This document shows, one piece after another, positions 50,771-59,632 of a DNA stretch of 64,000 bases. How positions within the stretch are numbered: the first letter of the stretch is position 1; every line of letters starts with the position of its first letter. The stretch spans positions 1-64,000 of the forward strand of contig CANQPU010000004.1 in the NCBI GenBank assembly GCA_947625815.1, given 5' to 3'. This DNA is from an uncultured Oscillospiraceae bacterium (GTDB lineage Bacteria > Bacillota > Clostridia > Oscillospirales > Oscillospiraceae). The notes below the pieces were generated by a model, which saw only the letters and a list, made by a program, of their open reading frames with translations, did no database searches and was not told where the DNA came from. A program made the position numbers and the translations under genes.

Positions 50771-52228
50771 ATGAAGCTTCGGGAGCTGCTTGAGAATATT
50801 GACGTTCAGGAGCTGGCGGCGGATCCGGAAACGGAGATCACCGATTTTGTCTCCGACTCCCGCCGGGTGACGCCCGGGGCGGTGTTCATCGCGGTGAGGG
50901 GCTATGAGAACGACGGACACCGGTTCATCCCCTCCGCTGTCGCCGCCGGCGCGGCGGTGATCGTCGCGGAGGAGCCGGTGGAGGGCGCGCCCTATGTGAC
51001 CGTGGCGGACTCGCGTCTGGCCATGGCCGTGGCGGCGGGGAATTTCCACGGGAACCCCTCCCGGAGGCTCCACATGATCGGCGTGACCGGCACCAACGGC
51101 AAGACGACCACCACCAACCTGATCAAGTCCGTTCTGGAAAACGCCACCGGCGCCAAGGTGGGGCTGATCGGCACCAACCGGAATATGATCGGCGGCCTCG
51201 AGCTGCCCGCCGAGCGCACGACGCCCGACTGCCTGGAGCTCCAGGCGCTCCTGCGGCGCATGGCGGACGAGGGGTGCGCCTACGCGGTGATGGAGGTCTC
51301 CTCCCACGCGCTGTATCTTGACCGGGTATACGGCATACACTTTGACCAGGGGATCTTCACCAACCTCACGGAGGACCACCTGGACTTCCATAAGACCATG
51401 GACGCCTACGCGCAGGCAAAGGCGAAGCTCTTTTCCATGTGCGACACGGCCATTATCAACGCCGATGACCCCTGGAGCGGCCTGATGATCCGCGCCGCCG
51501 CCGGGAAGGTGATCACCTTCTCGGCCAGATCCGACGAGGCGGATCTGACGGCGAAAAACATCCGGCTCCATTCAAATTACGTCAGCTTCTGCGCCCTGAT
51601 GACCGGGAAGCTGGAAAAGCTCCGGCTCGGGATCCCCGGCATGTTCAGCGTCTATAACGCTCTGGCGGCCACGGCCTCGGCGCTGTGCGCGGGGGTGGGC
51701 ATCGAGGAGATCCGGCGGGCGCTGGGCGAGTGCGCGGGGGTGAAGGGCAGGGCGGAGGTGGTGCCGGTGGACACCGATTACACGGTCCTCATCGACTACG
51801 CCCACACACCGGACGCGCTGGAGAACATCCTGGACACCGCCCGGGAATTCGCCAAGGGACGCACCGTCGTGCTCTTTGGCTGCGGCGGCGACCGGGATCC
51901 CTTGAAAAGACCTATCATGGGGGCCATCGCCGTGGACAAGGCGGATTACGTCATCGTGACCTCCGACAACCCCCGCACCGAGGATCCCGAGGCCATCATC
52001 CGGGACATCGTCCGGGGCATCCGGGAGGCCGACACCGACACGCCCTTCGAGGTGATCACGGACCGGCGGGCCGCCATCGCCCGGGCGCTGCGCATCGCGG
52101 AGCCGGGGGACGTGGTGATCCTGGCCGGCAAGGGCCACGAGACCTATCAGGAGATCGACCACGTCAAGCGTCACTTTGACGAGCGCGAGGTGGTACGGGA
52201 GATCCTGGATGGTATAAAGCGGGATTAA
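50771..52228 (+). CDS. murE: UDP-MurNAc-tripeptide ligase MurE (meso-DAP type)
   Basis: MurE adds the third amino acid to the peptidoglycan stem peptide. The 485-residue product has the ATP loop VTGTNGKTTTTNLI (about 108-118), the carbamoylated-Lys region and the C-terminal DNPRTEDP motif, which marks meso-diaminopimelate as substrate. The ATG at 50771 gives the usual MKLRELL start. GAGGAA lies very near it; an in-frame GTG at 50753 lacks a site. murF does not follow, unlike in most dcw clusters. Confidence 0.95.
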   Translation: MKLRELLENIDVQELAADPETEITDFVSDSRRVTPGAVFIAVRGYENDGHRFIPSAVAAGAAVIVAEEPVEGAPYVTVADSRLAMAVAAGNFHGNPSRRLHMIGVTGTNGKTTTTNLIKSVLENATGAKVGLIGTNRNMIGGLELPAERTTPDCLELQALLRRMADEGCAYAVMEVSSHALYLDRVYGIHFDQGIFTNLTEDHLDFHKTMDAYAQAKAKLFSMCDTAIINADDPWSGLMIRAAAGKVITFSARSDEADLTAKNIRLHSNYVSFCALMTGKLEKLRLGIPGMFSVYNALAATASALCAGVGIEEIRRALGECAGVKGRAEVVPVDTDYTVLIDYAHTPDALENILDTAREFAKGRTVVLFGCGGDRDPLKRPIMGAIAVDKADYVIVTSDNPRTEDPEAIIRDIVRGIREADTDTPFEVITDRRAAIARALRIAEPGDVVILAGKGHETYQEIDHVKRHFDEREVVREILDGIKRD

Positions 52229-52243
52229 GGACGGTTTATTGAG

Positions 52244-53266
52244 ATGATGATAGATCTGATATGGGCCTTCGTGGGGTCGTTCCTCGTCACGGTGATCGTG
52301 GGCATATCTCTCATCCCGGCGCTCCGCCGGATGAAGGCGGGGCAGACCATCCGGGAGGACGGGCCAACCTGGCACATGTCCAAGCAGGGGACGCCCACCA
52401 TGGGGGGCCTCATGTTCATCGCGGGCATCACCTTCATGTGCGTTATCGGGGGCATCGGCTTTACCTCCCAGGGCGACTGGAGGCACATCATAATCCTGGT
52501 GTTCTCCCTGATGTTCGGGCTCATAGGCTTTCTTGACGACTACGAAAAGGTGAAGAAAAAGCGGAATCTGGGACTCACCGCCCTTCAGAAGCTGGCCCTG
52601 CAGGTGGCCGCCGCGGCGGTTCTGGTGCTGCTCCTGCGGCTGGAGGGGCATCTGAGCTCCCGGGTATATGTGCCCTTTCTTGACGTGACCTTTGACCTGC
52701 CCTATCCCGTCTATATGGCCCTGGCCATCTTCATCATCGTCGGGTGCGTCAACGCCGTGAACATCACGGACGGCATCGACGGCCTGGCCGCCGGCGTTTC
52801 CACGCCCGTGGCGCTCTGCTACGCCGCCGTCGCCGCCGTGTGGACGGTCCACTCCGGGGCGGACTACTCGTCCGTGGGGCTCTTCAGCGCCGCCATGGCG
52901 GGGGGCCTGGTGGGCTTCCTCATTTTCAATTTCTACCCCGCCAGGGTGTTCATGGGCGACACCGGATCCCTCTTTCTGGGCGGCGCCATCTGCGCCACGG
53001 CCTTTGCCCTTGACATGCCCCTCGCGCTGGTGCCCCTGGGGATCGTCTATATCACCGAGACGCTGTCGGATATCATCCAGGTCACCTACTTCAAGCTCAC
53101 CCACGGCAAGCGGATCTTCAAAATGGCCCCGATCCATCACCATTTAGAGATGTCGGGCTGGGGCGAGAGGAGGATCTTCGCCGTGTTCACCGCCGTGTCG
53201 GCGGCCATGGCCGTCCTCACCTATTTTGCGGTGCGCTACCGCTTTGGGGCCATGATCCCCGGCTGA
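52244..53266 (+). CDS. mraY: Phospho-MurNAc-pentapeptide transferase MraY
   Basis: MraY transfers phospho-MurNAc-pentapeptide to undecaprenyl phosphate, making lipid I at the inner membrane face. The 340-residue protein has ten hydrophobic helices. Motifs are DGPTWHMSKQGTPTMGGL, GFLDDYEKVKKKRNLGLT, NAVNITDGIDGLAAG, FMGDTGSLFLGG and MAPIHHHLEMSGWGE with the catalytic/Mg Asp and His residues. It follows murE directly. The next gene is ftsW; murD is missing. Confidence 0.97.
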   Translation: MMIDLIWAFVGSFLVTVIVGISLIPALRRMKAGQTIREDGPTWHMSKQGTPTMGGLMFIAGITFMCVIGGIGFTSQGDWRHIIILVFSLMFGLIGFLDDYEKVKKKRNLGLTALQKLALQVAAAAVLVLLLRLEGHLSSRVYVPFLDVTFDLPYPVYMALAIFIIVGCVNAVNITDGIDGLAAGVSTPVALCYAAVAAVWTVHSGADYSSVGLFSAAMAGGLVGFLIFNFYPARVFMGDTGSLFLGGAICATAFALDMPLALVPLGIVYITETLSDIIQVTYFKLTHGKRIFKMAPIHHHLEMSGWGERRIFAVFTAVSAAMAVLTYFAVRYRFGAMIPG

Positions 53267-53300
53267 ATTTATCGATGATTTCGGGAAAGGAGGAAATACT

Positions 53301-54545
53301 ATGAAGAGATACGGCGAGGAGTTCGAAGCCGGGGCCCGGAGCGAGCCCGAGGGGAACGTGACGCCGGTATTCCCGAAGAGGGAAGTCCTTCGCGACAGGA
53401 CGGCCGAGAGCCGCTCCGTGGAGCGCGGGGCCTTCGATCTGCCGTTTTTCCTCCTGACCATCCTCATTCTTGCCATAGGCGTGGTGATGGTGCTGTCCGC
53501 CAGCTTCGCCAGGGCCTATTACGGGAAGCTCAACAACGCCACCTACTATTTTGTGAGGCAGCTCTTCTTCGCGGTGTCAGGCGTGGGGTTGATGATGGTA
53601 GCCTCCCACGTCACACCCACCTTCCTCCGGCGCATCTCCATGCCCTTCCTGCTGGCCACCCTGGTCCTTTTAGCGCTGGTGCCCATCATCGGGACCGGAG
53701 GAGACGAGGTCGGCGCCACCCGCTGGCTGGATCTGGGGTTCACCACCTTCCAGCCCTCGGAATTCGCGAAGCTGGCCGTGATCCTGTCCTTCTCCACCAT
53801 GATCTGCGTTTATAAAGATCAGATGAAGACCTTCAAATACGGCGTGCTGCCCTTTGGCATCATTATAGTGGTCATCGTGGGGCTGCTGATCCTTGAGCCG
53901 CACCTGTCCGCCTCCGTTATCATCATCGCCCTCGGCGCCATCATGATGTGGGCCGGCGGCACGAGGTGGCAGTATTTCGCGGCGGGAGGGGCCGCCTTCG
54001 CCGGGGCGGCGTATTTCGTCGTCACCAAAATGGCCTACGCCAGCGCCCGCATCACCGCCTGGCTCGACCCCTGGTCGGATCCGCTGGATTCCGGGCTCCA
54101 GACCATCCAGTCCCTGTACGCCATAGGCTCCGGGGGTCTGCTGGGCCTGGGACTGGGGCGCGGGGTACAGAAATATATGTATCTGCCCGAGGAGCACAAC
54201 GATTTTATCTTCTCCATCGTCTGTGAGGAGCTGGGCTTCATCGGCGCCATGCTCATCCTCATCCTTTTCGCTCTCCTGATCATCCGGGGCTATTGGCTGG
54301 CCCTTCACGCCAGGGACCGCTTCGGGGCGCTGGTCATCACGGGGATCACGAGCCTCCTGGCCATCCAGGTCATCCTCAATGTGGCCGTCGTCACGAACCT
54401 TGTGCCCTGCACCGGCATCTCGCTGCCGTTTTTCAGCTACGGCGGCACGGCGCTGTGGCTCCAGCTCGTGGAGATGGGGATCGTGTTGTCCATTTCAAGA
54501 GAGATCCCCCTGAGAAGGAAAAAGGACGACGGGAGGGAACAATGA
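53301..54545 (+). CDS. ftsW: Division glycosyltransferase FtsW (SEDS family)
   Basis: FtsW is the SEDS-family peptidoglycan polymerase of the divisome, partner of the class B PBP. The 414-residue product has a hydrophilic N-terminal extension of about 45 residues, then ten membrane helices. Motifs are GATRWLDLGFTTFQPSEFAKL (about 133-153), the LPEEHNDFIFSIVCEELG loop and GISLPFFSYGGTALWLQLVEMGIVLSIS. An AAAGGAGG site precedes the ATG. It overlaps murG by 4 bases (ATGA). Confidence 0.95.
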   Translation: MKRYGEEFEAGARSEPEGNVTPVFPKREVLRDRTAESRSVERGAFDLPFFLLTILILAIGVVMVLSASFARAYYGKLNNATYYFVRQLFFAVSGVGLMMVASHVTPTFLRRISMPFLLATLVLLALVPIIGTGGDEVGATRWLDLGFTTFQPSEFAKLAVILSFSTMICVYKDQMKTFKYGVLPFGIIIVVIVGLLILEPHLSASVIIIALGAIMMWAGGTRWQYFAAGGAAFAGAAYFVVTKMAYASARITAWLDPWSDPLDSGLQTIQSLYAIGSGGLLGLGLGRGVQKYMYLPEEHNDFIFSIVCEELGFIGAMLILILFALLIIRGYWLALHARDRFGALVITGITSLLAIQVILNVAVVTNLVPCTGISLPFFSYGGTALWLQLVEMGIVLSISREIPLRRKKDDGREQ

Positions 54546-55666
54546 GATTTCTTTTGGCATGCGCCGGCACAGCGGGTCACATCAACCCGGCCCTGGCCGT
54601 CGCGAACAAGCTTCGGGAGACTTTTCCGGACGCCGGGTTCCTGTTCGTGGGCTCCGGGCGCGACCTGGAAAAAAGTCTTATCCCCGCGGCCGGCTTTGAG
54701 CTGCGGAACATTACGATCACAGGCTTTGCCCGGGGCATGAGCCCCGGTGATATAAAGCACAATCTGAAGACGGTGCGCAACCTGTCCGTTTCCCGGAGGG
54801 AGTGCGCTCAGATCCTGGACGACTTCGGACCCGACGCCGTGATCGGCACCGGCGGCTACGTCTGTTACCCGGTGCTGAAGGCGGCGGCCAAGCGGGGCAT
54901 CCCCACGCTCATCCACGAGTCCAACGCCGTACCGGGCCTTACCACGAAGATGCTCTCCGGCACGGTGGACAAGGTCATGGCGGCCTTCGGGTCCGTGGCG
55001 AGGGAGTGCCGGAAGCCCGAGAGGGTGGTCATCACGGGCACCCCCATCCGGGAGGACTTCATCCGGCTCGACCGGGCGGAGGCCAAGCGGAAGCTGGGCC
55101 TCACGGGCAAGCCCGTGGTCGTGTCCTTCTGGGGCAGTCTGGGCGCGGAGGACATGAACAGCAAAATGGCCGATTTCATCAGGCTCAACGCCCGCTCTGG
55201 ACAGATGTACCACATCCACGCCACCGGAGGCGGCGCGGCGGGCACGGCCAGGATGGTGGAGAGGCTCAGCACGCTGGGCGTCTACGGCCTCCCGGACTGG
55301 GAGGACCTGAGGCCGTATATCGACAACATGGGGAACCTGATGGCGGCGGCGGACCTGGTCCTCTGCCGGGCGGGGGCCTCCACGCTTGCCGAGCTCACCG
55401 CCCTCGGACGGGCGGCGATCCTGGTGCCCAGTCCCTACGTGACCAACGACCAGCAGACGAAGAACGCCCGGGAGATCGAGCGCGCCGGCGGGGCCGTGGT
55501 GGTCACGGAGGAGGGCTGCACCGGTGAACAGCTCTACAATACGGCTGTGAGCCTTTTGAGAGACAAAGAGCGCCTGGCGGCCATGGAGAGGGATTCCGCA
55601 CGTCTGGGCGTCAGGGACGCGACGGACAGGATCCTGAAGGTGATCCTGGAGACCATGGAGAAGTGA
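54542..55666 (+). CDS. murG: UDP-GlcNAc transferase MurG (lipid II synthesis)
   Basis: MurG adds GlcNAc to lipid I to form lipid II. The 374-residue GT-B protein has the Gly-rich N-terminal loop AGTAGHINPALAVA. Further motifs are GTGGYVCYPVLKAA, HESNAVPGLTTKML, VVSFWGSLGAEDMN and the C-terminal UDP-GlcNAc site CRAGASTLAELTALGRAAILVPSPYVTNDQQTKNA. The start ATG is set by the ATGA overlap with ftsW and GGGAGGGAAC upstream. Confidence 0.96.
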   Translation: MRFLLACAGTAGHINPALAVANKLRETFPDAGFLFVGSGRDLEKSLIPAAGFELRNITITGFARGMSPGDIKHNLKTVRNLSVSRRECAQILDDFGPDAVIGTGGYVCYPVLKAAAKRGIPTLIHESNAVPGLTTKMLSGTVDKVMAAFGSVARECRKPERVVITGTPIREDFIRLDRAEAKRKLGLTGKPVVVSFWGSLGAEDMNSKMADFIRLNARSGQMYHIHATGGGAAGTARMVERLSTLGVYGLPDWEDLRPYIDNMGNLMAAADLVLCRAGASTLAELTALGRAAILVPSPYVTNDQQTKNAREIERAGGAVVVTEEGCTGEQLYNTAVSLLRDKERLAAMERDSARLGVRDATDRILKVILETMEK

Positions 55667-55721
55667 CCCCCGGCCCGGGGCCTGCATAGTATGACCTGAA
55701 ATATTTCTTTCGGGGGTCAGT

Positions 55722-56984
55722 ATGAGCAGGCTATTGATCACGGGCGGTCGGGCGCTTTACGGTGAGATCGGGGTCCAGGGCGCCAAAAACGGCGTATTGC
55801 CGCTGATGGCGGCGTCCATACTCTCCGGCGGGGTGACGGTCATCGAAAACTGCCCCCGGCTTTCGGATGTGGACGCGGCTTTGGAGATCCTGAGGCACTT
55901 AGGGTGCGAAGCGACCTTTGAAAACGGCGCCGTCACGGTGGATTCCTCCGCCATGACTGGCTGGGAGATACCGGACACGCTGATGCGCAGGATGCGCTCC
56001 TCCGTCATGTTCCTGGGACCCGTCCTTGCCCGGTGCGGGCAGGCGCGGATCTCCATGCCGGGCGGGTGCGAGCTGGGGCCGAGGCCCATAGACCTGCACC
56101 TGGAGGCCATGAGGAGCCTGGGCGCGGAGATCCGGGAGGACGGGGGGAACCTGATCCTGGAGGGGAGACTCACCGGCGGCAGGATCGACCTGGCCACGCC
56201 CAGTGTGGGCGCCACGGAGAACTCCATGATGGCCGCCGCCCTGGCACAGGGGACGACGCTCATCACCAACGCCGCCCGGGAGCCGGAGATCCGGGACCTC
56301 GGCCGCTTTCTTGAGAGCGCCGGGGTGAGGATCCACGGCGCGGGCACGTCCACCGTGACGGTGGAGGGCGGGAAGCTCAGGCCCTTCATCCGTTACCGGG
56401 CGCTTCCCGACAGGATCGCGGCGGCCACGTACATATCCGCCGCCGCGGCCGCGGGCGGGCGGATCGTCCTACGGGGCGTGGAGAGGGAGGACCTGACCTC
56501 CGTCACCGAGGCGTTCACGCAGATGGGCGTGGGGCTCACCTTCCGGAGCGATACCCTGGAGGTGGCGGCGCCCGGGGAGCTGAAGGCCCCGGGGACCGTG
56601 GTGACAAGGCCGCATCCCGGCTTTCCCACCGACGCCCAGCCGCCGCTGATGGCGGCGTGCTTGAGGGCCCGGGGATCCGCGGCCTTTGTGGAGACTATCT
56701 TTGAAAACCGCTACCGCCATGTGCCGGAGCTCCGGCGCCTGGGGGGAAGGATACGGGTGGACGGGCGTGTGGCTATCGTGGAGGGACCGTGCAGGCTCCG
56801 CGGGGCCCAGGTGGAGGCCACGGATCTGCGCGGCGGGGCGGCCCTGGTGGTCGCGGCGCTGGCGGCGGAGGGAACCACCCGGATCGACAGGCTCTTCCAT
56901 GTGGACAGAGGATACGAAAACATGACGGGACTGCTCCGCTCGCTCGGGGCGGATGCCGAGAGAATAGACGGAAAGGATACATGA
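55722..56984 (+). CDS. murA: UDP-GlcNAc 1-carboxyvinyltransferase MurA
   Basis: MurA transfers enolpyruvate from PEP to UDP-GlcNAc, the first committed step of peptidoglycan synthesis and the fosfomycin target. The 420-residue product has GAKNGVLPLMAASIL (Lys/Asn active-site residues), the MPGGCELGPRPIDLHL loop with the fosfomycin-reactive Cys (about 115), and FPTDAQPPLMA. Its inclusion within the dcw cluster between murG and ftsQ is seen in several Firmicutes. ftsQ follows after 3 bases. Confidence 0.96.
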   Translation: MSRLLITGGRALYGEIGVQGAKNGVLPLMAASILSGGVTVIENCPRLSDVDAALEILRHLGCEATFENGAVTVDSSAMTGWEIPDTLMRRMRSSVMFLGPVLARCGQARISMPGGCELGPRPIDLHLEAMRSLGAEIREDGGNLILEGRLTGGRIDLATPSVGATENSMMAAALAQGTTLITNAAREPEIRDLGRFLESAGVRIHGAGTSTVTVEGGKLRPFIRYRALPDRIAAATYISAAAAAGGRIVLRGVEREDLTSVTEAFTQMGVGLTFRSDTLEVAAPGELKAPGTVVTRPHPGFPTDAQPPLMAACLRARGSAAFVETIFENRYRHVPELRRLGGRIRVDGRVAIVEGPCRLRGAQVEATDLRGGAALVVAALAAEGTTRIDRLFHVDRGYENMTGLLRSLGADAERIDGKDT

Positions 56985-56987
56985 GAT

Positions 56988-57743
56988 ATGGAAAACTTCG
57001 ACGGGAGAAAGAGAAACCGGAGCGGCGGAACGGCGCTCTATGTCACGCTGGCTGTGGCGTTCCTGCTCATAGCCGCGATCCTGGCCATGGCCATATTTTT
57101 CAAGGTCTCCCGGATCACCGTCGAAGGCGCGGAGCGATACACGCCGGAGGAGATCATCAAGGCCTCCGGCATCGAGCTGGACAACAGCATCTTCTTCCTG
57201 GGCACCGGGGACGCGCAGATCGCCATCAAGAAGGAGCTGCCCTATGTGGACACGGTGAAGATCATCAGGAGCCTTCCCGGGACCGTGACCATCTCCGTTA
57301 CGGAGAGCAGGGGAGCGGCATATTTCTTCTCCGGCGGGAGCTGCTGGATCATCGACCTGGACGGGCGCATCCTGGAGGAGACCACGTCGGCCGGCGTCGG
57401 CAGCGCCGTGGAGCTGCGGGGCATCTCGGCGGTGGACCCGGAGGTGGGCCGCCCCCTGAGCCTGGGCTCCGGGGAGAGCGTGCGCCTCAGCTATCTGAAG
57501 GACACCCTGAAGGCGCTGGACGAGTACGGCCGGATCTCCCTGACCACCTGGCTCGATCTGACGAACCTGGCGGCGGTGACCTTCGAGTGCAACGGGTACA
57601 GGATCAACATCGGCGAGGCGGAGGATTTTCCGGTGAAATTCGGCAAGCTCCTCAAGGACTTTTTTGACGCTCACCCCGAGAAGGGATACGGACAGTCGGT
57701 GGTCTACGACAAGGAAATGATTGCCCTCCGGTATATGAATTGA
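56988..57743 (+). CDS. ftsQ: FtsQ/DivIB-type division protein
   Basis: The 251-residue protein has a short basic cytoplasmic tail, one transmembrane helix (about 16-38) and a POTRA domain (about 40-110: KVSRITVEGAERYTPEEIIKASGIELDNSIF..., VDTVKIIRSLPGTVTISVTE). A beta domain follows (about 110-245). It links FtsL and FtsB-type proteins in the divisome. It sits between murA and ftsZ, with ftsA not present between them. The following 147 bases contain a strong promoter for ftsZ. Confidence 0.92.
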   Translation: MENFDGRKRNRSGGTALYVTLAVAFLLIAAILAMAIFFKVSRITVEGAERYTPEEIIKASGIELDNSIFFLGTGDAQIAIKKELPYVDTVKIIRSLPGTVTISVTESRGAAYFFSGGSCWIIDLDGRILEETTSAGVGSAVELRGISAVDPEVGRPLSLGSGESVRLSYLKDTLKALDEYGRISLTTWLDLTNLAAVTFECNGYRINIGEAEDFPVKFGKLLKDFFDAHPEKGYGQSVVYDKEMIALRYMN

Positions 57744-57794
57744 CGCGGAAAAGTCAAAAAAAGCTCAAAATGAACAAAAATTCCATATTAAGGC

Positions 57795-57823
57795 TTGACC
57801 TGACGGAAAAATAAGTTTAAAAT
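57795..57823 (+). promoter_or_regulatory. Sigma-A promoter for ftsZ
   Basis: TTGACC (57795-57800), 17-base spacer, TAAAAT (57818-57823). Confidence 0.75.
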
Positions 57824-57890
57824 AAATTCGTATATCTATACAAATGAGGCCTGCCGCCCGAAAGAGAGGCACGCCAGAGGAGGATATAAA

Positions 57891-59021
57891 ATGCCAAATA
57901 CACCAGTAGATTCAGGTCCGGACAATGTTGTGGTGATAAAGGTCGTCGGGATAGGCGGAGCCGGGAACAACGTGGTCAACCGCCTGGCCAAGACAGGTTC
58001 CTCCGGCGTGGAGCTGATCGCCCTCAACACCGATAAGCCGGCCCTTGCCATGTCCGCCGCGGATACCAAGGTCCAGATCGGCGAAAAGCTCACCCACGGT
58101 CAGGGCGCGGGCTCCAACCCCGAGGTCGGGAAAAAGGCCGCGGAGGAGAGCCGCAACAATATCAGCAAGGCGCTGGAAAACTCCGACATGGTGTTCATCG
58201 CCGCCGGAATGGGCGGCGGCACCGGCACCGGCGCCGCTCCCGTGGTGGCGGATATCGCCCATGAGATGGGGATCCTCACCGTGGGCGTGGTGACAAAGCC
58301 CTTCTCCTTCGAGGGGAAGCGCAGGATGGACCAGGCAAACGAGGGCATCTCCAACCTCCTTGGCAAGGTGGACGCGCTCCTGATCATCCCCAACGACCGG
58401 CTGAAGCATGCCACGGACCAGAAGCTCACCTTTGCCAACGCCTTTGAGATCGCGGACTCCGTCCTCCAGCAGGCGGTCTCCAGCATCTCGGAGCTCATCA
58501 AGAACACCGGCTTCATCAATCTGGACTTCGCGGATGTGACGGCCGTCATGAAGGACGCCGGCTACGCCCACATGGGCGTGGGCAAGGCCGCCGGCAAGGG
58601 CAAGGCGGAGGACGCCGCCCGCGCGGCCGTCTCCTCGCCCCTTATGGAGACCTCCATCAACGGCGCCAGGGGCGTTTTAGTGAACATCACCGGCTCCCTT
58701 GACGTGGGCCTGGACGATATCGAGGCCGCGGCCACGCTCGTGCAGGAGGCCGCCCACCCCGACGCCAACATCATCTTCGGCGCCACCTTTGACGAGACGA
58801 TGGACGACGAGATCCGCGTCACCGTCATCGCCACCCGCTTTGACGAGAAGCCCACCTCCTACAAGCCTGTGGAGGCCCCCAAGGGCGGCTTCTATTCCGA
58901 GGCCAGGGAGAAGACCGAGTCAGCTGACGGGGCCGGGGATCAGCCCGCCGAGGCCCCCAAGGAGGCTCCCCCCGAGGAGGACCCCTTCGATACCATCTTC
59001 AAGATATTCAACAGCAAATAA
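57891..59021 (+). CDS. ftsZ: Cell division GTPase FtsZ
   Basis: FtsZ is the tubulin-like GTPase of the division ring. The 376-residue product has GIGGAGNNVVNRL, the tubulin signature MGGGTGTGAAPVVA, the T7 loop NLDFADVTAVMKDAGYAHMG (about 210-229), and a C-terminal acidic linker. It ends in DPFDTIFKIFNSK, which serves as the partner-binding tail. AGAGGAGGATATAAA precedes the ATG. It has its own promoter, so it can be expressed apart from the upstream dcw genes. A long terminator follows. Confidence 0.98.
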   Translation: MPNTPVDSGPDNVVVIKVVGIGGAGNNVVNRLAKTGSSGVELIALNTDKPALAMSAADTKVQIGEKLTHGQGAGSNPEVGKKAAEESRNNISKALENSDMVFIAAGMGGGTGTGAAPVVADIAHEMGILTVGVVTKPFSFEGKRRMDQANEGISNLLGKVDALLIIPNDRLKHATDQKLTFANAFEIADSVLQQAVSSISELIKNTGFINLDFADVTAVMKDAGYAHMGVGKAAGKGKAEDAARAAVSSPLMETSINGARGVLVNITGSLDVGLDDIEAAATLVQEAAHPDANIIFGATFDETMDDEIRVTVIATRFDEKPTSYKPVEAPKGGFYSEAREKTESADGAGDQPAEAPKEAPPEEDPFDTIFKIFNSK

Positions 59022-59062
59022 AAAAATGACCCGCGGGCACGCCCGCGGGTCATTTTTTTGTA
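59021..59062 (+). terminator. Terminator after ftsZ
   Basis: AAAATGACCCGCGGGC-ACG-CCCGCGGGTCATTTT with a seven-base T-run. Confidence 0.95.
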
Positions 59063-59158
59063 TGTGATCGAAAATTAACAGATTATTAAACAAACGCCCC
59101 ACAGTTTTGATTAGAATAGATTGTATCAGAATTGTATCCTTAAAGGAAGGGCGGCTCC

Positions 59159-59563
59159 ATGATAAAGCGTTTTCTCTACAATTTCTTCCGCGGGCGCAAC
59201 GGCTTTGATCAGCTGGCGCTCACGACCTGGTTTTTGGCGATGGTGTTCCTCCTCATCTCCCTCTTCGGCGGGGTGGTGGGAACGGTGGCGTCTGTGCTCT
59301 CCCTGGCGGCCTTGTTCTGCACATTCTTCCGCTCCCTTTCCAGGAACATCGGAAAACGCTCGGCGGAGAACAGCCGCTTTCTGTCCGCCACCGCCGGCCT
59401 GCGGCGGAAATTCCAGAACCTGAAGACCCGCGTTTCCCAAGGGCGGGAATTCAAATTCTTCACCTGCCCCACCTGCCATACCCTGCTGCGGGTGCCCCGG
59501 GGCAAGGGGAAGATCCAGATCACCTGCCGCAAGTGCGGGAACCGATTTTCAGGAAAGACCTGA
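59159..59563 (+). CDS. Membrane protein with C-terminal zinc ribbon
   Basis: The 134-residue product has two hydrophobic helices in its first half (about 20-57), a basic segment rich in Arg (58-95), and a C-terminal zinc ribbon CPTCHTLLRVPRGKGKIQITCRKCGNRF with two CxxC pairs (about 103-106 and 125-128). The family is common in Clostridia but has no assigned role. AAGGAAGGGCGGCTCC precedes the ATG. It is a single-gene unit between two terminators. Confidence 0.85.
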   Translation: MIKRFLYNFFRGRNGFDQLALTTWFLAMVFLLISLFGGVVGTVASVLSLAALFCTFFRSLSRNIGKRSAENSRFLSATAGLRRKFQNLKTRVSQGREFKFFTCPTCHTLLRVPRGKGKIQITCRKCGNRFSGKT

Positions 59564-59580
59564 CGGCTCGGAAAAGATCA

Positions 59581-59612
59581 CGGCGTACCGATAAGCTCGG
59601 TACGCCGTTTTT
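59581..59612. terminator. Terminator between convergent genes
   Basis: CGGCGTACCG-N7-CGGTACGCCG followed by TTTTTC on the plus strand; it also faces the end of the pot operon. Confidence 0.85.
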
Positions 59613-59632
59613 CATGTGGGAAAGGGTTCAGG

